From assembly GCA_034006985.1 (NCBI GenBank), contig JAVERT010000035.1, positions 1 to 17,457 on the forward strand: 17,457 nt of DNA. Reading direction: 5' to 3'. Origin of the DNA: Gudongella sp034006985. Lineage in GTDB: Bacteria; Bacillota; Clostridia; Tissierellales; Tissierellaceae. The translations under genes were made by a program, and so were the position numbers. Below are positions 1-7,657 of the stretch, piece after piece; position 1 is the first letter of the stretch; the number at the start of each line of letters is the position of its first letter. The notes beneath the pieces were generated by a model. The model was not told where the DNA came from and did not search any database. It worked only from the letters and a program-made list of their open reading frames with translations.

Positions 1-652
1 GCGCTGTTTTCCCCATAGAAGGTCTTGCTGCTAAAAGAATTAAATCGGATTTTTGAAGTCCAGATAGTTTTACATCCAAATCTGCATATCCTGTTGTAAT
101 ACCTGTTAATTGGCCTTTATTAGCAGCTCTTTCTTCAATCTGAGCAAAGCTCGTTAATAGGACCTCACTAATAGGAAAAAAACTCTTTTTATGGGCTCCT
201 TGTGTAATATCAAATATGTTTTTTTCTGCTTTTTCGATAATAACATTTACGCTTTCTGAATTATCATAAGCGAGACCCATTATCTCATTGCTTGATCCAA
301 TGAGCATTCTAAGAATTGACTTCTCCTCTACAATATCGCAATAGTACTTTGTATTTGCAGTGGTTGCAATGCTACTAGATAGATTCGCAAGGTAACTTAT
401 TCCCCCTATGCTATCTAGAGTTCCTCTTCTTTTTAGTTCTTCAGAGAGTGTTATTAAATCAACTGGTTCATTCCTATTATTCAGAACCAATACAGCTTCA
501 TATATCTCTCTATTTGCTTCTTTATAAAAATCATCTGATCTAAGGTGTTCAACTGCTGTATTAATAGCTTCTTTATCTAATAGAAGAGCTCCTAATACTG
601 ATTGTTCCGCCTCAATGCTATGTGGAGGTATTCTCCCAATTCCATTTTCCAT
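1..652 (-). CDS. dnaB: Replicative DNA helicase DnaB, N-terminal part (cut by window edge)
   Basis: Hexameric 5'-3' helicase that unwinds DNA at the replication fork and recruits primase. I translated the open frame from the ATG at 652 and found no stop to base 1, giving 217 residues. It starts MENGIGRIPPHSIEAEQSV, typical of Firmicute DnaB (called DnaC in Bacillus). The helical N-terminal domain covers about residues 10-110 and is followed by the linker. The visible part ends in the Walker A motif ARPSMGKTA (residues 209-217), so most of the RecA-like ATPase domain lies outside. AAAGAGGTGG upstream of the ATG is a good ribosome binding site and overlaps the rplI stop codon, so the gene is co-transcribed with rplI. 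The rplI-dnaB order is conserved in Firmicutes. The identity is secure; the truncation is only the window boundary. Confidence 0.97.
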   Translation of the reverse strand, partial: MENGIGRIPPHSIEAEQSVLGALLLDKEAINTAVEHLRSDDFYKEANREIYEAVLVLNNRNEPVDLITLSEELKRRGTLDSIGGISYLANLSSSIATTANTKYYCDIVEEKSILRMLIGSSNEIMGLAYDNSESVNVIIEKAEKNIFDITQGAHKKSFFPISEVLLTSFAQIEERAANKGQLTGITTGYADLDVKLSGLQKSDLILLAARPSMGKTA

Positions 653-665
653 CCATTCCACCTCT

Positions 666-1112
666 TTACTCTACTGAGACTTCAACCTTTAAACTCGCTT
701 GAATTTCTGGGTGTAGTTTTAAATCCACCGTTGTAATGCCAGCAATTTTTATATTTTCCTTCATATCTATTTTTCTTCTATCAATCTCAATATTATACTG
801 TTCTTTAAGCTTTAGAGCTACTTCAGAAGATGTAATTGATCCGAATAATCTTCCTTCACTTCCTCCTTTTGCACTCACTTTTACTGTTATACTTTCTATC
901 TTTTCTTTAAGTGCAATAGCCTCTTTCAATTCATTTTCTTTTTGATTTGCTTTCTTTTCTTGTTCTAATTCCCATTTTTTTAAATTATCCGCCGTAGCTT
1001 CAATGGCTATCCCTCTTGGAATTAAATAGTTTCTTGCATAACCATCTTTTGAAACTACAAGATCTCCCGCTTTACCTTGATCCTTTACGTCTTTCAATAA
1101 AATTACTTTCAT
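666..1112 (-). CDS. rplI: Large-subunit ribosomal protein L9
   Basis: L9 binds 23S rRNA near the base of the L1 stalk and helps keep the reading frame during translation. The product has 148 residues, the usual length. The N-terminal domain begins MKVILLKDVKDQGKAGDLV and contains the family signature around GYARNYLIPRG (residues 24-34). A long, charged connecting helix (about 41-74) and the C-terminal RNA-binding domain follow. The ATG overlaps the gdpP stop as ATGA. The ribosome binding site (GAGGAAGGTG) lies inside the end of gdpP, so translation is probably coupled. dnaB follows 13 bases after its stop codon. Confidence 0.98.
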   Translation of the reverse strand: MKVILLKDVKDQGKAGDLVVSKDGYARNYLIPRGIAIEATADNLKKWELEQEKKANQKENELKEAIALKEKIESITVKVSAKGGSEGRLFGSITSSEVALKLKEQYNIEIDRRKIDMKENIKIAGITTVDLKLHPEIQASLKVEVSVE

Positions 1113-3103
1113 TTCTTTTCACCTTCCTCTAAATATTGTTCGATTATTCCCACTAAGAGTTTTTCTGCATCCTCCATTGAAAGTTTTTCTACTTGAGCCC
1201 CCGCACTTGTAAGATGCCCTCCGCCTCCAAGTTTTTCTAAAATTAATTGTACACTTATATTTCCAAGTGACCTTCCCGATACATGTATCTTATCCTCTAA
1301 TTGACTTAATACAAATGAGGCTTCCACACCATTAATGTTTAGAAGTTCATTTGCAGCTTGAGCAGCTATCAGTGTGGCATCATCCATCTTCTCTTCTAGC
1401 CTGCCAATTGCTATTTTACCAAAAATAATTTTTGCAGACTGGATAACCATAGATTTATTTTTAAATGTACTTAAATCATCTCTAAATAGTTGCTTTACAA
1501 CTGTTGTGTCCGCTCCAGCTCTTTTTAATACTGAAGCTGCCTCAAAAGTTCTAACTCCAGTTTGAAAACTAAAATTCTTAGTATCTACCATTATCCCTGC
1601 CAGTAGGGCTTCAGATTCAAACTTTGTGAGATTAGGTTCCTCACTCATATATGTTAATATCTCTGTAACAAGCTCTGAAGCTGACGATGCATATGGCTCT
1701 AAATATACTAATACAGGTTCTTTAATGAATTCCGCACCTCGTCTATGATGATCTATAACTACAACTTTTGGTATTTTCTCTAGTAATTCTGGTTCTTCAG
1801 TCATTGAAGGTTTGTGATTATCCAGAACTATTAAGAGCGAATCTTTCGTTGCGATATTTAAAGCCTCTTCGCTAGTAATAACTCTTTCCAGCATTTCAGG
1901 GCTATGAGTTTTCATTCGTTCCATAAGATTCTTGATAGATGGATTTATTCCATTTAATACTAAATAAGCTGCTTTATCCCTATTGTCTATAGCTCTCATT
2001 ACCCCTATACTTGAACCTATTGAATCCATATCGGGATTCTTATGACCCATTACAAATACCTTTTCACTTTGGTCAATTAGTTGCCTTAGGGCATCTCCAA
2101 TAACCCTTGCCTTTACTTTATTCCTCTTCTCAAGGGCTTTTGACTTTCCTCCATAAAAATCAAATGTATTTCCATTATTTACTACAGCTTGATCTCCACC
2201 TCTACCTAAAGCAATATCTAATGCAGCATTTGCATTTACATAAGAGTCTAAAATCGACCCTTCTGCTTGGCAAGCACCAATACTTAAAGTAATAGGAATG
2301 GTATTGCCCATATCCAAGTCCCTAATTTGATCCAACAATTCAAACTTTTTAGATTTTATAGTTTCAAGACCTGCTTGATTAATAACAATTAAAAATTTAT
2401 CATTTTCAAATTTCCTTACTAACCCTCCAAATTGAGTAAAATAACTGTTTATGAGTTGATCTATCTCAGCTAGAACTATTGGCTTATGGGTATCTGGAGT
2501 AGAGTTTTTAACATCATCATAATTATCTACATCTACTAAAGCAACAACCGCTTTATCTCTTGTAAATATTTTTTTTAAATCTTCATACTCTGTGTCATCT
2601 ACCCAATAAAGAACTGTTAATTTACCATTACCAGTGCTTACTTTCTCCGCCAAAAAATTCGGATAGACATTAAAACTCTTGTCCATGTAATCGATATCTA
2701 AATACTCGTTTTCAACCTTTTTCTTCAGCTCAGTTAAGTTAAATGTTGGAACAAGTTCACTTATGGATTTATTAATTAAATCGTCTTCTTCCATTAAAGA
2801 TAAAAAAGGTGTATTATACCAAGTTATTAATCCATCATCATCAATAAAAACAATTGGAAATGGCATATTAAATATCGCATGCTTTGTCGCCGAATCAAAA
2901 TCATGAGCCAACCCTTCAATATATCTACTTAACTCCTTGTTCTTATGCTCAATCTTCTGCTTGCTATAATATACAATATAGGCAAGAATCAAAGCGAGAA
3001 TAAAGGCTACAAGTGGTTGAAAAAAAGCAACTATTACAACCATTAAAGCCATCACTAAAAGATATAGTTTTATATCTGACCATGTGAATAATTTATTCTT
3101 CAT
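1109..3103 (-). CDS. gdpP: Membrane-bound cyclic-di-AMP phosphodiesterase GdpP (YybT family)
   Basis: Hydrolyses c-di-AMP to pApA, lowering the second messenger that controls potassium and osmolyte transport and cell-wall homeostasis. The frame is open from 3163, but the ATG at 3103 (MKNKLFTWSD) has AGGAGG just upstream and is the better start, giving 664 residues. Order: two membrane segments (about 12-28 and 31-45), a PAS-like domain (about 75-165), a degenerate GGDEF domain (about 180-310) with ENDKF where a cyclase would carry GGDEF, then DHH/DHHA1 (about 330-660). Catalytic metal motifs are all visible: HKNPDMDS (354-361), LDNH (427-430), DHH (451-453), DTK (507-509) and GGGGH (626-630). 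Length and architecture match B. subtilis GdpP. The enzyme should be active as a phosphodiesterase, while the GGDEF domain cannot be a normal diguanylate cyclase. It overlaps rplI by 4 bases and follows yybS by 10. Confidence 0.96.
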   Translation of the reverse strand: MKNKLFTWSDIKLYLLVMALMVVIVAFFQPLVAFILALILAYIVYYSKQKIEHKNKELSRYIEGLAHDFDSATKHAIFNMPFPIVFIDDDGLITWYNTPFLSLMEEDDLINKSISELVPTFNLTELKKKVENEYLDIDYMDKSFNVYPNFLAEKVSTGNGKLTVLYWVDDTEYEDLKKIFTRDKAVVALVDVDNYDDVKNSTPDTHKPIVLAEIDQLINSYFTQFGGLVRKFENDKFLIVINQAGLETIKSKKFELLDQIRDLDMGNTIPITLSIGACQAEGSILDSYVNANAALDIALGRGGDQAVVNNGNTFDFYGGKSKALEKRNKVKARVIGDALRQLIDQSEKVFVMGHKNPDMDSIGSSIGVMRAIDNRDKAAYLVLNGINPSIKNLMERMKTHSPEMLERVITSEEALNIATKDSLLIVLDNHKPSMTEEPELLEKIPKVVVIDHHRRGAEFIKEPVLVYLEPYASSASELVTEILTYMSEEPNLTKFESEALLAGIMVDTKNFSFQTGVRTFEAASVLKRAGADTTVVKQLFRDDLSTFKNKSMVIQSAKIIFGKIAIGRLEEKMDDATLIAAQAANELLNINGVEASFVLSQLEDKIHVSGRSLGNISVQLILEKLGGGGHLTSAGAQVEKLSMEDAEKLLVGIIEQYLEEGEKK

Positions 3104-3113
3104 AGTTTTCCTC

Positions 3114-4070
3114 CTATTTTGTCTTTCGTCTTCTAATCTTTCTAAAATCAAAAACCAAGTCAATACCTCCTAATAAAGAAATTACCGTAAGAATAGGAGA
3201 TAGAAAAACACTTAATCCAATCGTAAGAAACCTAACAAATTTATTCTGTTTCCATTTAATAAGATAAAAATCTACTACTGCCAAGCCTTGCAATATAAAA
3301 ACTAGTCCAATCAAAACAATTAAGTTAAGTGAGATAGTCTCATAATATTTAGCGTCTATTCCTCTCATTAGAAAGGCTCCTAAAAACATTACCAAGGCTC
3401 CAAGCGCAAAGTTGTTTGGAGCAGAAAATTTATGAAGCCATGGCATAGCTAGAACACCAATTCCTAAAATTCTAAGTAAATAAACAGCTACTATATAATT
3501 TAAATAACTGATAGTTAAAGCTAGAATCATAAGGATAGATGGTAATATAAGTATTATATACTTATATGCATCCTGCAATAAAACCCTTGTTTTATCTACT
3601 TCATAGTTACTAAGTCCCATCTGTTTAAGCATGTCCACTTGCAAGAACAATACTTCTTTAAAACTCTCTTCTAATTCATTCACTATACTAAGACCTCTTA
3701 GACTATCCGCTAAAAAAAATAGTACTAATGAACTTGCGAAAAATGTTATTGCTGCTGTTAAAAGTGTTTCCAAAGGTCTTCTTCGTTTTTTCATGCTGTA
3801 AATCATAGTAATTACTAGTGGCGTAAATAGTATTATTAGAACATAAGTGTTTGTAAAATTTTCTATTATCCCCAGAATAAGGGCTGTTAATAGAGATGTA
3901 ATAACCCCACCATTCACTCCGTATTTTACTCCATACATTATAAATCCCAAAGGGTACAGTATAAGTAAAAATGGCAAATAAGAAAAAGCTACAATCCCTA
4001 ATAAAACTGTTAAAGCAATTACTCCAGATCCCTCCATTATAGGTTGGATCCATTTATTCTCTTCATTCAA
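3114..4070 (-). CDS. yybS: YybS-like DUF2232 multi-pass membrane protein
   Basis: Integral membrane protein of unknown biochemical function, conserved just upstream of gdpP in Firmicutes. About 318 residues, nearly all hydrophobic, with roughly eight membrane segments, ending in a basic tail (RKIRRRKTK). The reading frame also allows a GTG at 4079, but GAGGTG directly abuts that codon. The TTG at 4070 (MNEENKWIQPIMEGSG) lies 5 bases beyond GAGGTGA and is the better start. This puts it first in the yybS-gdpP-rplI-dnaB operon. The DUF2232 assignment rests on overall character and context rather than catalytic residues. I infer that it supports membrane-located c-di-AMP or envelope functions, without direct evidence. 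Confidence 0.85.
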   Translation of the reverse strand: MNEENKWIQPIMEGSGVIALTVLLGIVAFSYLPFLLILYPLGFIMYGVKYGVNGGVITSLLTALILGIIENFTNTYVLIILFTPLVITMIYSMKKRRRPLETLLTAAITFFASSLVLFFLADSLRGLSIVNELEESFKEVLFLQVDMLKQMGLSNYEVDKTRVLLQDAYKYIILILPSILMILALTISYLNYIVAVYLLRILGIGVLAMPWLHKFSAPNNFALGALVMFLGAFLMRGIDAKYYETISLNLIVLIGLVFILQGLAVVDFYLIKWKQNKFVRFLTIGLSVFLSPILTVISLLGGIDLVFDFRKIRRRKTK

Positions 4071-4117
4071 ATATTTCACCTCATTTTGCTTTGCTCAGGT
4101 ATTGTCTATATTTATTC

Positions 4118-4146
4118 ATTATATTATATACTCACCTAAATTGGAA
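4118..4146 (-). promoter_or_regulatory. Candidate promoter of yybS-gdpP-rplI-dnaB
   Basis: On the minus strand TTCCAA (4146-4141) is followed after 17 bases by a consensus TATAAT (4123-4118), about 48 bases before the yybS start. A second overlapping TATAAT (4128-4123) could also serve. The -35 is weak. Supporting context is that the rpsR terminator lies just upstream, so this operon needs its own start. Confidence 0.4.
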
Positions 4147-4176
4147 GAGTAGCTTGTCGGGACTATTTTGTATAAT

Positions 4177-4200
4177 AAAAAAAGAGAGGTTACCCTCTCT
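4177..4200 (-). terminator. Rho-independent terminator of rpsF-ssb-rpsR
   Basis: Perfect 7-bp stem (4183-4189 with 4194-4200) with a 4-base loop, followed on the transcribed strand by a run of T (complement of A at 4177-4183). The stem begins on the first base of the rpsR stop codon region, so there is essentially no 3' untranslated spacer. Confidence 0.9.
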
Positions 4201-4424
4201 TAATCTGCGCTATATGGCAATAATGCAACTTGTCTTGCTCTTTTTATAGCAATTGTAAGTTGTCTTTGGTGCTTTGAACATGTTCCTGAAATTCTTCTAG
4301 GAAGTATTTTCCCTCTTTCAGTTATATGTTTTTTAAGTTTGCTAATATCTTTATAGTCAATATGTGTGGATTTGTCTGCACAAAAACTACACACTTTTTT
4401 TCTAGGTTTAAATCTTCTTTGCAT
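4200..4424 (-). CDS. rpsR: Small-subunit ribosomal protein S18 (zinc-ligand form)
   Basis: S18 forms a heterodimer with S6 on the platform of the 30S subunit. 74 residues, the normal length, with the family core KLKKHITERGKILPRRISG. It retains the cysteine set of the C+ form of S18: CSFC at 12-15 and CSKH at 49-52, suggesting a bound zinc. An ideal AAGGAGGG lies 6 bases before the ATG. It is the last gene of rpsF-ssb-rpsR, and a terminator begins at its stop codon. Confidence 0.97.
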   Translation of the reverse strand: MQRRFKPRKKVCSFCADKSTHIDYKDISKLKKHITERGKILPRRISGTCSKHQRQLTIAIKRARQVALLPYSAD

Positions 4425-4440
4425 CTTTTTCCCTCCTTAG

Positions 4441-4878
4441 TTAGAATGGAATGTCATCATTATCAGTTGGATGGAAACCGCCTACATCAGGAAAGTCATT
4501 GCCATTTGAGCTTTGAGATGATGTTTTATTACCTGAATCTCCCCACTCTAGAAATTCCACACTGTTAGCTACTACTTCTGTGGTATATACTTTTTTACCA
4601 TCTTTATCGTCGTAGCTACCTGTTTGAATTCTACCGTTTATGCCAACTAATTTTCCTTTGTTTAAGAAGTTTGCACAGTTTTCAGCCTGCTTACCCCAAA
4701 CAACTATTCTAATAAAATCAGCTGTTGGCTGATTTCTTGACTCCATTTCAGCTTTTTTATCTTTCGAAAGATTTTTATCAACCGCCAATGAAAAAGTAGA
4801 TACTGCCGTTCCCGAATTTGGAATATATCTCAATTCTGGATCTCTTGTTAGTCTACCAATTAAAACAACATTATTCAT
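4441..4878 (-). CDS. ssb: Single-stranded DNA-binding protein SSB
   Basis: Coats single-stranded DNA during replication and repair and recruits partner proteins through its C-terminal tip. The frame opens at a GTG (4887), but AAGGA is only 2 bases from that codon. The ATG at 4878 (MNNVVLIGRLTRDPELRYI) is the canonical SSB start, giving 145 residues. The OB fold covers about residues 1-108. A glycine/serine/asparagine-rich linker and the conserved acidic tip DNDDIPF follow. It sits between rpsF (19 bases upstream with this start) and rpsR, the standard Firmicute arrangement. Confidence 0.97.
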   Translation of the reverse strand: MNNVVLIGRLTRDPELRYIPNSGTAVSTFSLAVDKNLSKDKKAEMESRNQPTADFIRIVVWGKQAENCANFLNKGKLVGINGRIQTGSYDDKDGKKVYTTEVVANSVEFLEWGDSGNKTSSQSSNGNDFPDVGGFHPTDNDDIPF

Positions 4879-4897
4879 AAAATTCACCGTCCTTAGA

Positions 4898-5182
4898 TTA
4901 TTCTGCTTCTCTAGTGATCATGTGTCTCATAATGCCGTCTGAAATTTTTGCTATTCTGTCGAACTCAGCAACAACTTCTGGATTTGATTCAAAGTTTATT
5001 AGTACATAATATCCTTCTGGTACATCATTAATTAGGTACGCAAGCTTTCTAATACCCCACTCATCAAGTGTTGTAACGCTCCCACCTGTCTCAATAATTT
5101 TTTTGAATCTTTCCAATAACGCGTTTCTTTTCTCTTCTTCAAGATTTGGGTAAAAGATTACCATTGCTTCATATTTTCTCAT
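4898..5182 (-). CDS. rpsF: Small-subunit ribosomal protein S6
   Basis: S6 binds 16S rRNA together with S18. 94 residues, the usual length, with the typical opening MRKYEAMVIFYPNL and the hallmark WGIRKLAYLIND...EGYYVLINF (residues 42-64). GGGAGGTG lies 7 bases before the ATG. It is the first gene of rpsF-ssb-rpsR, behind a good promoter and a candidate autoregulatory leader. Confidence 0.98.
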   Translation of the reverse strand: MRKYEAMVIFYPNLEEEKRNALLERFKKIIETGGSVTTLDEWGIRKLAYLINDVPEGYYVLINFESNPEVVAEFDRIAKISDGIMRHMITREAE

Positions 5183-5240
5183 TTCATTTCACCTCCCTAT
5201 GGACTATCGGCTCTGCTTTATATAACAGAGCAAGGAATAC
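5183..5240 (-). promoter_or_regulatory. Candidate S6:S18 autoregulatory leader RNA
   Basis: The rpsF leader forms a 6-bp stem, GCTCTG (5231-5226) with CAGAGC (5215-5210), and a 10-base loop. The second arm runs straight into CCG (5210-5208) just before the Shine-Dalgarno region. A short outer pairing (TATT with GATA) would close an asymmetric internal loop around the CC. Known rpsF leaders carry a stem plus a conserved CCG bound by the S6:S18 dimer. The overall fold matches, but I compared it by eye only. Confidence 0.45.
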
Positions 5241-5246
5241 TTAAAG

Positions 5247-5275
5247 AGTATACCACAGAAGATGGCTTGCTGCAA
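5247..5275 (-). promoter_or_regulatory. Promoter of rpsF-ssb-rpsR
   Basis: On the minus strand TTGCAG (5275-5270), a 17-base spacer, then TATACT (5252-5247) preceded by TGG, which makes an extended -10. A predicted start near 5240 leaves a leader of about 58 bases before rpsF. It lies immediately after the aminotransferase terminator. Confidence 0.75.
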
Positions 5276-5283
5276 GTATCTAT

Positions 5284-5316
5284 AAAAAAATCTCTCAGGT
5301 AAAATCCTGAGAGATT
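5284..5316 (-). terminator. Rho-independent terminator of the aminotransferase gene
   Basis: Perfect 11-bp stem (5289-5299 with 5306-5316) and a 6-base loop, followed on the minus strand by seven T (complement of 5284-5290). It begins 13 bases after the aminotransferase stop codon and isolates it from the rpsF promoter. Confidence 0.93.
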
Positions 5317-5329
5317 CCAGTTCTTTATT

Positions 5330-6514
5330 CTATTTCAAAGCTTCTTTAATTACAACTGCTAATCTCTTCATTCCTTCTACTATTTTATCATCTTGCATAG
5401 CTGAATAGTTTAGTCTCATTGAGTTTTCATGTCCTGGATTAGCATAGAATGATCCACCTGGAACAAATGCTACGTTTTTCTCAAGTGCTTTTACAGCTAA
5501 GTCTCTTGAATTTATACGCTCTGGCAATGTAACCCAAGTAAATAATCCACCTTCAGGATAAGTGTAAGTAACTTCTTCTGGGAACTCTTCTCTCATAACC
5601 TTTATCATAAGGTCTCTTCTTCTCTTATATACTTCTTTTATTTTCTCAATATGTGCTTCTATATCATAATCTTTAAGGAACATTGCAACTTCCATTTGAG
5701 AAATTGTACTTGCTTGTAAATCTGCTCCTTGTTTAATAAGTGTGTACTTATTAACTATTTCTGGTGATGCTGCTACCCAACCAAGTCTATATCCTGGGCA
5801 GAGTATTTTTGAGAATGTTCCTAAATAAACTACTCGTCCTTCTGTATCAAAATGTTTTATTGATGGTAGAAATTCTCCTTCAAATCTCAACTCACCATAA
5901 GGATTATCCTCTATTATTACTACGTCATATTTATTTCCCAATTCTATTAGTTTTTTACGTTTTTCTACTGACCAAGTTTTTCCTGTTGGATTTTGAAAAT
6001 CAGGTATTACATATATAAATTTTACGTTTTCTACAGTTTTAAGTGTTTCTTCTAACTCTTCCATATTCATACCATCTGCTTCAAGCTCAATGTCTACGAA
6101 ATTAGGCTCGTAAGCTTTAAATGCACTTATAGCTCCTAAGTAACTTGGTTTTTCTAAAACAATAGTGTCTCCAGGATTGATAAATAATCTTGCACTAAAA
6201 TCTAAACCTTGCTGTGAACCATTTGTAACCAAAATTTCTTCTGGTAATACATCTGCTTTGCCTCTTTTCATTCTCTTTGTTATTTCTTCTCTTAAAGGTA
6301 AAAAACCTTCAGTTTGTCCATATTGCATTGCTTGTGCTCCATTTTCTTCAAGTACTTTTTTTGAGATTTCAATCATTTCATTCACTGGAAATAACTCTGA
6401 TGCGGGTAGTCCTCCTGCAAATGATATTATTTCTGGTTTAGCTGTCAATTTTAATAATTCTCTAATTTCTGAAGCCTTAATTCTCTCCATACGTCTTGCA
6501 TATTTAAAAGCCAT
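5330..6514 (-). CDS. PLP-dependent class I/II aminotransferase (LysN / 2-aminoadipate aminotransferase-like)
   Basis: Cytosolic fold-type I enzyme that moves an amino group between an amino acid and a 2-oxo acid. A GTG at 6520 is possible, but the ATG at 6514 (MAFKYARRMERIKAS) sits 8 bases from GGAGGTG and is preferred, giving 394 residues. Visible motifs: substrate-side SFAGGLPA near residue 33, the cofactor loop GSQQG (99-103), NPTG (175-178), the pyridine-binding Asp in EDNPYGE (about 203), the PLP lysine in TFSK (236) and the carboxylate-binding Arg in MRLNYS (367). The N-terminal pattern resembles the LysN / multisubstrate aminoadipate group and the catalytic half of MocR proteins. There is no DNA-binding domain here. 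Substrate cannot be read from sequence; aromatic, branched-chain or aminoadipate are all possible. It has its own promoter and a strong terminator, so it is probably a single-gene unit. Confidence 0.9.
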   Translation of the reverse strand: MAFKYARRMERIKASEIRELLKLTAKPEIISFAGGLPASELFPVNEMIEISKKVLEENGAQAMQYGQTEGFLPLREEITKRMKRGKADVLPEEILVTNGSQQGLDFSARLFINPGDTIVLEKPSYLGAISAFKAYEPNFVDIELEADGMNMEELEETLKTVENVKFIYVIPDFQNPTGKTWSVEKRKKLIELGNKYDVVIIEDNPYGELRFEGEFLPSIKHFDTEGRVVYLGTFSKILCPGYRLGWVAASPEIVNKYTLIKQGADLQASTISQMEVAMFLKDYDIEAHIEKIKEVYKRRRDLMIKVMREEFPEEVTYTYPEGGLFTWVTLPERINSRDLAVKALEKNVAFVPGGSFYANPGHENSMRLNYSAMQDDKIVEGMKRLAVVIKEALK

Positions 6515-6537
6515 ATTCACAACACCTCCATATATTC

Positions 6538-6551
6538 GGAAAACCTTTTCC
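6538..6551. repeat. Palindrome in the aminotransferase leader
   Basis: GGAAAA-CC-TTTTCC, a perfect 6+2+6 inverted repeat lying between the predicted transcription start and the ribosome binding site of the aminotransferase. It may be a regulator site or a small leader hairpin. No U-run follows it, so it is not a terminator. Confidence 0.4.
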
Positions 6552-6562
6552 TATTCTTATTC

Positions 6563-6593
6563 CTATTTTATCGCTAAAATAGATAAATTACAA
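6563..6593 (-). promoter_or_regulatory. Promoter of the aminotransferase gene with a palindrome over the -10 box
   Basis: On the minus strand TTGTAA (6593-6588, including the mtnA stop codon), 17 bases, then TAAAAT (6570-6565). The -10 lies in one arm of a perfect 8-bp inverted repeat with a 4-base centre (6563-6570 and 6575-6582, centre TCGC). Its position suggests a repressor operator. An AT-rich hairpin without a T-run is an unlikely terminator for mtnA. Confidence 0.55.
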
Positions 6594-7646
6594 TACTAGT
6601 TCTGCTTTTTCTCCTTTTTTGAAATATTTATGCAAGTCATAGGGAGAAAATATTCCTCTATCTGTTACTACGCCACTTACTAAATATGGCGGCGTTGCAT
6701 CAAATGATGGGTAATATCCCTTTACTCCCTCCATTGCAGTTTTTACTCCCATTGCTTGAAGTACAAAGTTTGGATCTCTTTCTTCTATATTTACAGTATC
6801 TATTGTCTCATGACCCATATCTGGTATTCCTGTTACGAAATATGGTATCCCAAAATGTTTTGCAACAATTGCAATCTGATATGTTCCAATTTTATTTACA
6901 ACATATCCATCTAAGCAAATTGCATCTGCAGCAGATGTAAAAAGATCCACATTTAACTTCTCCATAACATATGCTGGCATATTGTCCGTTATAACGGTTG
7001 TGTCAAAACCCATATCTTGAGATACGCTTGCCGTTAGCCTTGCTCCTTGAAAATAAGGTCTAGTTTCTGGGCAAATTACTTTGATATCTTTGTTTCGTTT
7101 TCTTGCTTCTCTTAACATAAGCCCAACTATAGTTTCGCCAAAACATTGGGTCATAATAGTCCCTTTATCTGGAAATAAATCAACCAAATTCATTGCGACC
7201 TTATCAATCCTATTATATCTCATCTCTGTTTTAACTATAGTATGTTCAAAAATTGCAATATCTACTTTTTCTCCATTTCGGATTGCATTTTTTGCAATTT
7301 CTAAGCAATCATCTACAATGATTCTCATTCTCTTTGTCGTAGTTGGTCTTGCAGTTGAAAGTGTATTAGCCGCCTTTCTTAAATATTCAATTTGAAAATC
7401 TTCGTTTTTCCCCTCGACCTCCTTTGCTGCCAGTGCCATCCCCATTCCAGCTGCAGTATATGGCCCTGCACTTTGAGTAACCATATCTTTTATCGCTTTT
7501 GCAACCTCTGTGTGGTCTCTGCAAATCTCATATCTTACTGTTCTTGGATAAACTCGTCTGTCAAGAATTCTAACTATCCCCTCTTCATACCACGCTACAT
7601 TCTCATAACGAAGCATAAAAGCAAGGTCTTTATCTCCTCTATCCAT
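6588..7646 (-). CDS. mtnA: MtnA-family aldose-1-phosphate isomerase (divergent methylthioribose-1-phosphate isomerase)
   Basis: The family opens a 5-substituted ribose-1-phosphate to the ribulose-1-phosphate. Known members act on methylthioribose-1-phosphate (MtnA), 5-deoxyribose-1-phosphate (DrdI) or ribose-1,5-bisphosphate. 352 residues, the normal length. The catalytic pair is present: Cys168 (in MTQCFGET) and Asp246 (in LDGYVVNKIGTY). Other family motifs are RPT (100-102), RPYFQGARLTA (196-206), TDNMPA (220-225) and the C-terminal FDATPPYLVSGVVTDRG (315-331). It differs from textbook MtnA at two sites: the Cys is not in the usual HCN context, and RPTAVN is replaced by RPTTTK. The exact substrate is therefore uncertain. 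The ATG has AAGGAGGGG upstream, overlapping the stop of the phosphorylase gene 11 bases away, so the two are co-expressed. No mtnK, aldolase or dehydratase gene is in the window. Confidence 0.85.
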   Translation of the reverse strand: MDRGDKDLAFMLRYENVAWYEEGIVRILDRRVYPRTVRYEICRDHTEVAKAIKDMVTQSAGPYTAAGMGMALAAKEVEGKNEDFQIEYLRKAANTLSTARPTTTKRMRIIVDDCLEIAKNAIRNGEKVDIAIFEHTIVKTEMRYNRIDKVAMNLVDLFPDKGTIMTQCFGETIVGLMLREARKRNKDIKVICPETRPYFQGARLTASVSQDMGFDTTVITDNMPAYVMEKLNVDLFTSAADAICLDGYVVNKIGTYQIAIVAKHFGIPYFVTGIPDMGHETIDTVNIEERDPNFVLQAMGVKTAMEGVKGYYPSFDATPPYLVSGVVTDRGIFSPYDLHKYFKKGEKAELVL

Positions 7647-7657
7647 TGAGCCCCTCC

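Noticed and set aside
2530..2620. Active diguanylate cyclase reading of the GdpP GGDEF domain
   Set aside because: The catalytic GGDEF signature is replaced by ENDKF, as in known degenerate YybT-family domains.
3703..4053. 116-codon open frame on the minus strand inside yybS
   Set aside because: Out-of-frame shadow of yybS, with no ribosome binding site and a composition unlike a real protein.
5180..5187. ATG-AAA-TGA mini reading frame overlapping the rpsF start, which might look like a regulatory minimal ORF
   Set aside because: It is only 2 bases from the ribosome binding site, too close for initiation, and probably arises by chance from the AAATGAAATG context.
6563..6582. Hairpin after mtnA as a terminator
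   Set aside because: No T-run follows on the transcribed strand and the stem is almost all A-T. It overlaps a good -10 box, so an operator is more likely.
6165..6599. 144-codon open frame on the plus strand opposite the aminotransferase
   Set aside because: Antisense shadow of a clearly coding gene with all catalytic motifs; no ribosome binding site.
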